DNA of 64,000 nt from Anagrus nilaparvatae (taxonomy: Eukaryota > Arthropoda > Insecta > Hymenoptera > Mymaridae): NCBI GenBank assembly GCA_022575985.1, contig JAKSXM010000246.1:12852001-12916000 (forward strand). The letters are read 5' to 3'. Position 1 is the stretch's first letter. Each line of letters opens with the position of its first letter. Both the position numbers and the translations under genes were made by a program. Shown here one piece after another: positions 23,401 to 33,759 of this stretch. The notes beneath the pieces are model-generated. The model was not told the origin of the DNA. It saw only the letters and a list, made by a program, of their open reading frames with translations, and searched no databases.

Positions 23401-26400
23401 GAGGATGGCTTGCCGCAGAGGATCATCGCTAAGTCACTACCCACTATAGGCCCGCTATTGGTTAATTTATTCAATGAGTCCCTGAGGAGTGGCGTTTTTC
23501 CCACATCCTGGAAAAAATCCCTTTTAATAGCAATTAAAAAGACACCAATACCATCTGTTTCTGACTTTAGACCGATTGCACTTTTGTGCTTCTTATCTAA
23601 GGTACTTGAGAAACTAGTCCATGATCAAATCATAAACTACCTTAATACCAACAAATTATTAGATCCGCTTCAGACAGGATTTAGGAGATACAGTAACACA
23701 GAAACTGCTCTAATAAAATTGACAGATGACATCAGACGTGGTACGAACAATAAACTAGTGACATTTTTGCTTCAATTCGATTTTAGTAAGGCCTTTGACA
23801 CCATATCGCCTCCAATCTTACCTCAAAAATCGTCTAAACTACCATCTAAAACTACCTCTAAAACTACCATCTCTGATACACTTGTTACCAATCTTGGTGT
23901 CCCTCAAGGCTCAGTCCTCGGGTCATTACTGTTCTGCATCTACATCAATGATTTGAAAAATCATCTTCCAAATGGGGTCCTGCATTTATTGTATGCAGAC
24001 GATCTCCAAGTTTACATCCAAGTCCCCCACAAGATGCTTTACTTGCTACTGAAAAATTTACATTCATTGTGCGCAAGGTCTCAGAGTGGGCAGACATTGT
24101 CTCTCTGAACCTTAAGCACAATAAAACAAAAGCAATATTTTACAGCACATCATCGATTGTTGAACCCATAGGCAAATTGGATCTTGAGGTTAAATTGGGC
24201 AAAAATGTCACAATCCACTTTTCTAATGAGGTTAAAAGTCTAGGTGTGATACTAGACAGTAAACTTAATTGGCAATCCCACATAACATCAATTGAAAAGA
24301 AAATGAATAAATCACTTTACTCACTACGTTTTATTAGACACTGTACCACTGAAAAGTTACGCATATTATTAGTCCAGGCCTTAATAACACCCCATTTAGA
24401 TTACTGCAACACAGTATACCTGGATGCAAGTAATATTCTCAAAGCAAGAATCCAACGCCTTAGTAACTGTATCATAAGATATATATTTGGCACTAGAAGA
24501 GACGAACATATCTCCCTTTATAGGAAAAAAATTAACTGGTTAGGTAATAATTTTATAATAATTTTACCGGCATACTTATATACAAAGTTTTACGTTTACA
24601 ACAACCTCCTTACCTTATCAACTAATTCACAAAATGCATACAAAAGGATAACGCTAGAAGCACTTTAATTACAAAAGAATTAAAGCTACCTCCTATAAAT
24701 GAATGTGGGTCTTCGTCTTTTACAAGGAACGATCTATTGGGAATCCATCTCTCACAACATCAGAGTCAAGCCTTGCCCAAACTCCTTCAAAACGGCATTG
24801 TATAAACATCTACAGACATTAGATCCATAATGAATACACATATGTATTTTATTAAAGCCAAACCCAAAGATTATATTTATTACTTTGCTCTCTATATTTA
24901 TTCATATTTACTATTGTATTATATTTACTTATTTAATTTTTTGCAAATAACACTACTTTCACGCATTTGAATACAGATCCAATATTTAAACTATATTTAT
25001 ACAAAATCAAAACAAGCATATATACACTTAATTGACTGTGATAATATAAATTATCAGTATTCTTAATCTTAATTTTAATTAATTTTTAATTTGTATTATA
25101 TTATATATAAATATTGTAAAAGACTGCTATATCAATAATGTATTTACTATTTTGTTTAAAACAAATAAAGAACATCTATCTATCTATCTATGTCGATTTT
25201 GTAGTTATTCCATATAATTTTATTCAAAAAAATGCTTATCTACGAAATTTGGGTAATGCTTTTTTCATATGATAGTAGCTAAAAAATAAAATTTCTTGGA
25301 CTTATTTGAAAATCTATTCACCATCAATAAAGTTAAATTTTTTCACTCTTATTAGAGTTAATTTGAACCTTTTAGGTTATCAGATTTCACTGCTAACCGA
25401 GTAATAATATCTTTTATAGTTGAATATATTAAAGTTTGATTTTAATTATATAAACTATCCTAGTAAAGGCTTAAATAAAATAATGCTTTAATCATAGTTG
25501 AATAAAAAAATTTTTTAGTTTTTTAGTTTTAATTAGAATAAATAAAATGTAAGCATATCTGTATTTTTATTTTTTTACAGACGATACCAAAGGCAAAATT
25601 GATATCGCTAGTGAAAATTATCGAAGTAGAGCAGATGAAATTAGGAGAGACTTAATAAATAATATTGATGGGTTATCTCGAGAGTTTTGGCGATGTGATC
25701 CAGAAAAACATACAAACGGTTTCAAAATAATTTTTCTCTTTGTAATTCTATTAATAAAATAAAATTAAAAAAAGAGTTATTCTTTTTCAGAAACGTGGGC
25801 TGAACTTCAAGTTTTTGAAAAATTTTTAGTAAACAATCTAGATTTACATCCCCGAAAGATAAGTACATGCCCATCAGAACCTACATTAACAGATAAATGT
25901 AAAGAAGGACACTGTGTTGACAAAGGTATCAGAATGTGCAATGGAATAATATCAGGTTGTGATCCAATAGGACTTATAGTTAAAGTATGTCCAAACGTAA
26001 GTAAATATTTTAATTAATACAAAAGTTTTAAAATCCAAAGAAAAAATTTAATTTAATTATATTCTTAAATATTTTTATGAAATAGGAACCTAATTCTTAT
26101 AAAAGATTCAAGTATATTATTGGTCGCACCCCTGGATTTTGGCCATGGAGTGATGGGAAAAGTGTAGTTTATGGTAAAATAGAAAAATGTCAAAATGAGA
26201 TAGAAATGTCTCATTCAGAGACAGGAGGACATCCAGGAACTTTCGTAAATAACTATGCATATTGCATGTGCGATTGTTCTAACGATCCATCAATGAATAA
26301 CAAAATTAATTTAGCACCAGCTTATTCTGATTATTACGATAATAAGTAACTTTTTTTAAAACATGTTTTTCTTTTTTGTATTTTATATTTTCATAAACTA

Positions 26401-27154
26401 TTTATAACAATCTAAAATAATTTCTTAATAGGGTAATAACAGGTGTTAAACTTGTACTTGAAAAAGGAATATGGAGTTTCAAAATACAGCAAGGTGTTCT
26501 GGGTCCCAAAGGAACTATTGATGAAAAAACAGTTGGATGGAAAGATGTGCATTATGTTGTTCTAGATCAAGACATAGGTACAACAACTCTTCATACAAAA
26601 GCAATGAGATACGGAAATTCTAGAATCTATATGTACGATACAAAGGCTGCTACAAAAAATTCAGTTTTAGTTCAATTAAGTTTTGCGTATATAAAAGGTA
26701 AAGGTTTAACTGTTGATGCAGTATTTGCAGATTTCGATTTTGAAACTGGAAAAATAGGATCCTTAAAGACGGAAAATGAAATTGATTTTACAAGAGAGTA
26801 AGTAACAAGTATTATGAACTTAGATTATACGTACAGACATTTTAGATGATAGACAAATTTATTTTATTACTTCTGTTTAGATTTGAAATTGTACACCAAA
26901 GATATGAAATGCCAATAAATACACAATTCAAATCTGATTCTATTAGTACACAAAATGCTTATATAAATTTCATAACATCAACCAGTCAAGAAGATGGAAG
27001 CCAAACAACAATACCGCTATTGGATATTCAACCAGTTGAACCTATTCCACACGTACCCTTGTCTGGTTTTGGAATATACCATAAAAGTCGTTTATCAAGT
27101 GGATTTATAGGACTTAAAGTATATACATTTGATTATTACCCATTTTTTAAATAA
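20445..27154 (+). CDS. Secreted DUF4803-like protein, seven exons
   Basis: Exons are 20445-20975, 22869-23010, 25581-25718, 25791-25996, 26086-26345, 26432-26797 and 26881-27154. All introns are GT-AG and the phases agree, giving 638 aa. Residues 1-23 form a signal peptide ending CTG. Residues about 50-120 look like a helical, coiled-coil-prone segment. Then come EFWRCDPEKH, a cysteine-rich part with CMCDC, and C-terminal motifs VITGVKLVLEKGIWSFKIQQ, DEKTVGW and VPLSGFGIYHK. These match my recollection of the insect family DUF4803, whose function is unknown. No transmembrane segment is seen after the signal peptide, so secretion is inferred. Exon 2 (residues about 178-225) is short and was found by matching acceptor, donor and phase. 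Intron 2 holds a CR1/L2-like LINE. A polyadenylation signal candidate (AATAAA) lies near 27285. Confidence 0.85.
23090..25192 (+). mobile_element. CR1/L2-like LINE, 5'-truncated, inside intron 2 of the DUF4803-like gene
   Basis: The remaining coding part starts near 23125 (QEQISDALNNNQDIWRKL) and runs through the reverse transcriptase, in two overlapping frames (23194-24108 and 24069-24668). Motifs seen are SSQATGEDGLP, PIALLCFLSKVLEKL, QTGFRRYSNTETAL, motif A QFDFSKAFDTIS, motif B LGVPQGSVLGSLLF and the catalytic YADDLQVY near 23993. The typical segment between motifs A and B is deleted after FDTIS, and a frameshift follows YADD. After the C-terminal part (PHLDYCNTVY) a 3' UTR ends in ATCT repeats at about 25174-25190, a short-repeat tail as in CR1/L2 elements. 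The orientation is the same as the host gene. Confidence 0.85.
23194..24668 (+). pseudogene. Reverse transcriptase of the intronic LINE (frameshifted)
   Basis: Copies element RNA into DNA at the target site in an intact LINE. Here the 304-codon frame (23194-24108) carries palm motifs including YADD, and the 199-codon frame (24069-24668) carries the thumb and C-terminal part (KSLGVILDSKLNWQSHI, PHLDYCNTVYLD). The shift falls just after the YADD region. The loss of about 50 residues between FDTIS and the IS-DTLVTNLGVPQG part removes the segment joining motifs A and B. No endonuclease remains on this copy. Confidence 0.85.
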
Positions 27155-27159
27155 TAAAG

Positions 27160-28320
27160 AGGCTAAAATTAATTTTTTAAAAGAATTTAAAATTTTAAAT
27201 TTGCGATAAAACAGAACTATGATATCATAAAAAATTTTAATTATTAAAATCAATATTATAATTTGTGATAATTATTTAGAAATCAATAAAATGTTACTCA
27301 TATCATTTTAATTGCTTAAATTTTTTACCATTTTGTTTATGCGTTCGTGAGTGAGTGTTAATTACTTTACTAAATATTTTTATCTAGGACTTTTAACAAC
27401 CTTAAAAATATAGACAATCGTCTTTTGCACTTTACTACAAAATCTTAGGAATGAAAATTTTTAGTTTTTGCTTATTACAGAAACATTAAATAATATTTTG
27501 AAAAAAAAAAAGTGTTTCAAAGTAAATCAAAAGTCAAACATTAGCTTAGGTCACCATGTTTAAGGTGAGAGGTAAGAAATTTTCTTATAAAATTCTCTTG
27601 CAAACAAAGATCGAGCATTTATAATTTTTTTGCTGCTTGTCGAAGGCCATGAAGTTTAACATCAAACACTCTATCCAGATATCAAAGTTGTATATTTACT
27701 TCTTTAATATTAAGTCTATACTGCAGCCTATGAACCAAAGCATGATTTCCAGGTTTATAAATTGTGAAAATTTTATTTTCAAATTTGTTTGCGCGAAAAA
27801 ATAAAATATTTTTTTTCTTTTTGGTCGTAATACCTAATTTTTTTTTTTTATGAAAGTACTATATTTAGGAAATATTTTATAAATTTTTTGGGTCTAATAT
27901 TTAAAATTCTCAAAATTTTTGCTGCCAAAAAATAAAAAAAACACTCAGCATTTTTTGTTGCTGACGTAATAGCTAATTTTTTAAATTAAATGTGGGTAGA
28001 TTTAAATGAAGTGAGGTCGACTTGTTTGGTCGGGTCTTCAAAACTGCTCCAAAGTATTTTTTTCTGAAAGTGCTACCAAAAAAAAGTCACCAACCCAATT
28101 TTTAGCCTCCCAGAGCAAAATTTTGATTTTTGGCAGCCATTTTTAAGTTTTGGACTTTTGTAAAAAAAGTAAGAAAAATGAGTCATAATTTTTTTTTTAT
28201 TGTTGTAAAAAACTTTCATTAGCATGAAAAATTTTTTCCATTTGGGTCCAGATAGTAAATCCGATTCCGAGGTCAAAAATTTTTTTTGAATAGCGCATGC
28301 GCGAGGAATCGCTAAGAGAG
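27160..28320. other. Intergenic DNA with a worn fragment of the 155-bp tandem family
   Basis: About 27780-28000 carries reverse-oriented phrases of the tandem-array unit (GGTCGTAATACCTAATTTTT, TCAAAATTTTTGCTGCCAAA). The rest is AT-rich with no gene seen. Confidence 0.5.
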
Positions 28321-28995
28321 GCTGTTTTTTTTCAAAAGTCGATTTCTCAAATGCCTATTAGTGAAAAATCTTCTAACCAGGCTTAAAATTTCCCTTAAAC
28401 CTTATATTTTTTGGCAAAAAAAAAATTCGATGGGACACTGCTTTTTGGCAGCTCTAGATAAAAAAATAGCAGCTTTCAAAAGATCATTTTTTACAAATTT
28501 CAAATTTCCCGCCAAGTCACGTGAACAAATCAAAAATCTAACAAAAAATTTGGATTCCGCGGGAAATTTTACATAACATTTTACATTTTACAAATTATTT
28601 TATATATCTTTTCATGTTTTCAAAATCTTTATGTTAAAACAGCGAAATTAATTTTCTGATTTATTTATTTTATTTATTTAGAATTTATTTGGCGCAGGCG
28701 TGGCCTATGCGCAACAATTGACAAAAGTTTACAATATAGTTTTTATACATAGTACATACAGATTTTTGAATAAGTATATTAATTTACAAAAAAATAATTT
28801 GTTTATAAAAAATTTTTAAAATATAAATTGAAAATAAATTTAACATATTATTATTATAAGATTAACAAAGATTAATAATAAAGAATTTAACTAGAATATT
28901 ATTGTACTAACATAATTATTAATTGAAAACTAGAATTTATCTTTAATAAAAAAAAAAAATTTTATATTACATTAGCATGATTAAAGTACAATTAA

Positions 28996-29281
28996 CGCCA
29001 TCCTAAACCGAGTCTGTAATTTTTCATTTACCATATGAGCGTATCAATTTTTTTTCAAATTTAAAGTACTTATTAATTTACTTTTTTCATATTATAATGC
29101 TAAATGTTAGCAAAAATAATTTAATCACCAAAATAGATAACATCAGAATTTTATTTCTATGCATAATTGTTTACAAGTTTAGGTTAAATTAAAATTTAAT
29201 TGTTTATTACCGACATATGAAGGTTAGTTAGGTGTCCTGTTTTACCAACAAATCTGGGTTTAGGGCCCGTTTAGGATGGCG
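28996..29281. mobile_element. TTAA-target MITE (286 bp)
   Basis: CGCCATCCTAAAC at the left and GTTTAGGATGGCG at the right are complementary ends flanked by TTAA (28992-28995, 29282-29285). The interior is AT-rich and non-coding. Confidence 0.75.
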
Positions 29282-29305
29282 TTAAGTAATATTACAATAC
29301 CTTAA

Positions 29306-30911
29306 AGGTACGATTTCACTGATCACGCTAAAGCGTTTTGCGTGAGCGTTTTTTGTTTTTTTTTGGTAACTTTATAACTACTTTATCGGCCTAGTGACAA
29401 TATTGTAACTAGAGACATTATTTAAATTTATTTTTATTTAAAAGTAAATAAGTAAAAATATTTATTTATATGAATTAATCTACTGTAAAATTTGAAACTT
29501 ATATTATTTTTAAAAAAAATTATTTTTTTTGCTCTGGGGTTTATGACCAAAATTTTTTTAATAAAAATTGGCTGATCTTTTCAATATGATATTAATAATT
29601 ATAACAAATTAAATATTAATTTATAACATTACTTGAAAAAGATTAGTGAAATTAATAAATTATTTAATTATTGAATTTGATCGGAGTATTTTATTTTTTC
29701 ATTTTATAAGGTAAATTAAATTAAAATGTATTATTGTTTTTATTTTATTCTCTTGCTATTTCAGATTGCTACTTAATGCTTTGTTTGTTGTAAGGGAACA
29801 ATAAAAAAAAAAGAATTTGAGAGCAAACTTGTAACATCAATAACAAATGCAAAAAAAACCAATTTAATTGTCATTTATTTATGGTAATGATATTAGGAGT
29901 TGAGATCATTTTAGTATTTGAGAAAATATTTATTTACTTTATAAAATACTCTGATTCTTCAGCTCAAGTATGCAGTATTTTTAAAATGCAAGTTTTTTAG
30001 GTGCTGTATAATATAATTTCAATAACTATTTCAAACTATATTTATATTTTAATATAAATCTGGACACCAGAAAGATTAACTCTTTGGTCACCAGGTTTAG
30101 CAGTTTATTACAATATTTGATACATATTCATTCGAGTTATCCGATCACCATCTGAACTATGAGATCAATCTATAGATTCAGCTTCTTCATTGAGCAATGG
30201 GTTTTTTCAACGTTTCAAAATGTTTTACGCCTTTGATTTCTTTAGATAAAACAAAATTTACTTGGAAATACAGAGCATTAAAAGTTGATATAAAATAATT
30301 TTATGGTGCATTGCTCTGAATTGCAAAATACAAAGTATTTTCTAATTTAAACACAATCGTTTTTGTATTTAATTTTATAATCAAAGCCGTTTTTGATGTT
30401 AAAAAATTTTATTAATTTATTCAAAAATTAATGCGCCTCTCCTGGAGGCAAACTTATATCATTTTTTCCTTTAAAAATTAAAAAATTTATGTTTCATTCG
30501 AGTATCATTTATATTTAATCGAGTTAAATTTACAAAACAATTGTTAGAAATTATTTTTGAACCCAGAAATAAAAATTTTATTTACATGTTTTTATTTGTA
30601 TTGTAACTGATTTAACACAAGCGTAGATAATTAAAATAATTGACATTATTATTTTTTTGTGTTGAAGTAAATTTAATTATTGTACTTACTTTTTTGCAAA
30701 CAATCTCTCAATATCAATTAATAGAATCATCAAAATAGAAAATTTTAGGTGTATTTTAACAAAACATAAACATCGAGAGAGGACTTTGTTTCACGCGCGA
30801 AGCAAAAAGTTAAAATATTTTAACTTTTTTATTGAGTCGATAAAGCAGTATATTACTAGAATAAAAAACGCTCACGCAAAACGCTTTAGCGTGATAGGTG
30901 AAATCGTACCT
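29306..30911. mobile_element. TTAA-target TIR element (1.6 kb)
   Basis: The ends AGGTACGATTTCAC and GTGAAATCGTACCT are complementary. The match continues through CACGCTAAAGCGTTTTGCGT for about 50 bp in total, with one short mismatch. TTAA flanks both ends (29302-29305, 30912-30915). The 1.5-kb interior is very AT-rich with no transposase. The sub-terminal GCTAAAGCGTTTTGCG segment is itself partly self-complementary. Confidence 0.75.
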
Positions 30912-30915
30912 TTAA

Positions 30916-31454
30916 AGTACAGGTGTTTTTTGTAAGTGAAGAAGATACTTCATAATATGACTTTTAAAAGTGTCAATACATGTATACGCTTTTAATGCAA
31001 ATCGCAATCCATTCCACTCTGTAATGGCTGTAATAAAAAAAGAACTTTTATAGAAATCTGTTCTCTAAAAAGACGGAAGGGTTTTTCCCTTCGTAAGAGG
31101 GGAAAAAGTAAGAGGTTGGAAATCTGATAAGGAAGTATCAGGAAGATTTCTTTGTGAACGCCTGATTTCCTCATCTGGTTCATTAAATTGTGAAGAGAGA
31201 TATGGTGGCCTTTTAGTTGTTATTAAACTATGAACGAGTATAAGCTTAAAGTATTTTCTACGGGATTTTGCCGTTAGCCAATCCAATTGATATCTTAGTG
31301 GAGTTATTGAGACTCGGTCAAATCTACCAACTCCAAAAATGAATCGAATTGCTAAATTCAAAATCCTTTCTACTTTATCTACAAGAGTAACGTCAAGAGT
31401 ATCATAGACTAGGCAACAATAATCAAAAAATGGTATGATTAATGATGATACCAA
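30916..31454 (-). pseudogene. C-terminal end of a CR1/L2-like LINE reverse transcriptase
   Basis: The minus-strand frame 31065-31454 reads LIIPFFDYCCLVYDTL, KVERILNLAIRFIFG and ITPLRYQLDWLTAKSRRKYF, the thumb and C-terminal region of LINE reverse transcriptases. A frameshift near 31060 leads into SSFFITAITEWNGLRFALK and KSHIMKYLLHLQKTP before a stop next to the TTAA at 30912. The 5' part, including the catalytic motifs, is missing. It is a different subfamily from the copies at 12.6 and 23.1 kb. Confidence 0.8.
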
Positions 31455-32159
31455 ATGATTAATTTAGTATAATTTACTAGTACATATTTAAAAAATAAAA
31501 AAATCCTTTCAATTTAAAATTTCGCTGCTTTAGCATAAACGCACTTAAAAACATAAAAAGATATATCCTTGTGTAAAATTTCCCGCGCAATCCAAATTTT
31601 TGTTTAGATTTTTGATTTGTTCACGTGACTTGGCGGGAAATTTGAAATTTGTAAAAAATGATCTTTTGAAAAAAGATTTTTCATTAATAGGCATTTGAGA
31701 AATCGACTTTTGAAAAAAACAGAATTTTACTTCATTTTTACGAATTTTCATTATTTGGGAGAATGGTTAAAACTCTACTCTTAATTTGAAAAAATAGATA
31801 ATTGAAAATGTTAAGTTTTTAAATTTTGACCGTTTTAGAAAAACTTGAGGAAGGATCAATTAAATTAATTTTAGAATATACATCAACTTTTTATATTTTT
31901 CCTGAAATTTAAGAGAAAAGAAATGATACTACGTAAACCAACGTAGCATACCTTAATTGAATGGCATTTGAATTTTACTTTCCACGTTGAGTATAAAAAT
32001 TGCCCTTTTTACAGGACTTCCTTTGTACTTCCAGAATTATATCTAAAGCTTTTTTACAAACCGATCTCTTTTATAGTGCATCTGAAATTTAAGTATATTT
32101 ATTCTACTAGTAGTTTCCAGTAGATTTGTATATTACTAAATGTACCATCATTATATTCA

Positions 32160-32800
32160 AATGATGTTTGGAACTTCAGATCGGCCGAAACAACTGAACA
32201 TCTAATCTGGGCATTCCCCGTTCAAGGGACGTCATAGACGCCATCTCGAGCTTTCACTAACAAACGCAGACGATGTAGAATCGTTGAAATTTCATAACTT
32301 GGTGAACTTTATAAGCTCTCTTTGCTTAGAAGATTCGAAAGAGGCTTGCAAAATTTTGAGAGCGAAACTTACTTAAGTAGCCCTGTTAAGAAGCCCTGCA
32401 CCTCGAGATCTCCGAACTGTGGTAAGATTTTAGGTCCCTGCTTGATAGTGTTCGGATATCTTTTATTGAAACCCCTAATTTGGAGTCTTGTAGCTGGGTT
32501 TTATGGATATCAAATTTGTGAAATTCATCTGTCCTCTGGTACTGCTACCCAAACTCTATATGACAGAAAATTTTATGATCATGATTTAGACTTCCTGAAA
32601 AAGTAGGATCTTAGGGCCACGCTGCTTTGGGAACTGACTACGAGAATCATTTTTGAGACTCATTGTCAATATAATTTGAGACGCCCACCAAACCGATCCA
32701 TTAGGACCAGGGTAGACCAGTGAGTTCTGTAATACATGGAACTCTAAGGTTTCTAAATTAAATTGGATGGTTCGGAGGTTTACCCTACCATCCTAAATGC
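32160..32800 (+). pseudogene. Possible worn LINE 3' end
   Basis: Around 32178 the frame gives ETTEHLIWAFPV, and near 32250-32375 a second frame gives TNADDVESLKFHNLVNFISS. This is similar in style to the zinc-knuckle and C-terminal end of RNase H-bearing LINEs. A 94-codon frame at 32322-32606 has no recognisable domain. The assignment is weak. Confidence 0.35.
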
Positions 32801-33419
32801 TAATTATATCCGTATCTACAGCATGAAATAGCTATTTTTTAAACAAGGGACAACAAAATATTTGTTTTGAGTTAGCATGTAGTTTTATGCAGACAGCATG
32901 CAAATTTCGAAGCCCATATTTTTACCCATGATTTAATATGTAAGTAGCATCATAGACAGTAATATTATTCTATGGCAGCAACTATTAAAAAAGAATGTTT
33001 ATATCTTAGATTGATCTTAAATATTACTAAAAATTTTTCATGACTTTTTTTTGTTGAAATTTCTACAGAATTCTAAACACCTTAATTGGCCTGATAGTTT
33101 GTGAAAAGAACTACTAAAAGTTTTTTGGATCCTGAAACTGAATTTATAAGATCCGAAATTGTTGGAAAATAAGGGAATGTCCTCAAATCAGTAATAAACT
33201 CCCCTTATGTAGAAGCTTTTTGTAATATTTTGGAACCGCAGCTTTAATGAACAAATAATTGACACTTTTACATAAGTAATAATTAACAAAAAATGGGGGT
33301 TCTTCGATAAAAAAAAAGGTTATTTATTGTAAAAAATTTATTTATTTATTTATATTTAATACAGATGTTTAAAATAACTATGATAAATATTTAATTATAT
33401 TATATAAATTTAATATTTT

Positions 33420-33719
33420 TTAAAATTTACAATAATCACAAAGTTCTAATATAGTACAACCACCACTATGACAGCAATCATCAGAAAATTGCTTATATAT
33501 TAAATTAAATCTTACTGGTTTATGATCAATATCATCAGGACCAACAAAACGTCCATCGCAAATTTTAAATAATGTATCTGCTAAATGTTTACCACATGGA
33601 TTTATTTTAATTCGATTATCTGGATTTATGCATATTGGTGATCGTGCATTAATTGTTGTTACGAAAACAATCAATCCAATAAGTAAAATTTTTGAAATAT
33701 TTGAAGTTTTTTGAAGCAT
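33420..33719 (-). CDS. Insulin/relaxin-like peptide precursor 1
   Basis: This 99-residue secreted peptide hormone-like precursor has a signal peptide at about 1-25 (ending INA). The B-chain-like segment is CGKHLADTLFKIC (Cys42, Cys54; C-X11-C with the family's Cys-Gly start). The A-chain-like segment is DDCCHSGGCTILELCDYC (Cys82, 83, 88, 97), giving CC-X4-C-X8-C. Insulin has CC-X3-C, so one residue is extra. Two further cysteines, Cys30 before the B chain and Cys94 in the A chain, suggest a fourth disulfide. No dibasic processing site separates the chains, so it may stay single-chain like an IGF. There is no intron in the coding part. The likely role is signalling through an insulin-type receptor, or acting as a mimic; this is inference. 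It is the most diverged of the three copies in the window. Confidence 0.85.
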   Translation of the reverse strand: MLQKTSNISKILLIGLIVFVTTINARSPICINPDNRIKINPCGKHLADTLFKICDGRFVGPDDIDHKPVRFNLIYKQFSDDCCHSGGCTILELCDYCKF

Positions 33720-33759
33720 ATTATTTTTTCTCGATTTTTTAATAATTTACCTGTAACAA

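Larger units (their letters stand above)
28330..31735. repeat. Inverted repeat arms flanking a 3-kb transposon block
   Basis: The left arm (about 28330-28575) and right arm (about 31573-31735) share, in inverse, CAAAAGTCGATTTCTCAAATG, TTTCCCGCCAAGTCACGTG and AAATTTCCCGCG. The left arm has an extra internal piece (about 28375-28470). Between them are two TTAA elements and a LINE end. This looks like an old long-TIR element that collected later insertions. Confidence 0.7.

Noticed and set aside
32322..32606. 94-codon open frame with a hydrophobic segment as a novel membrane peptide
   Set aside because: It has no signal peptide or splice support and lies beside a probable LINE end; evidence too thin.
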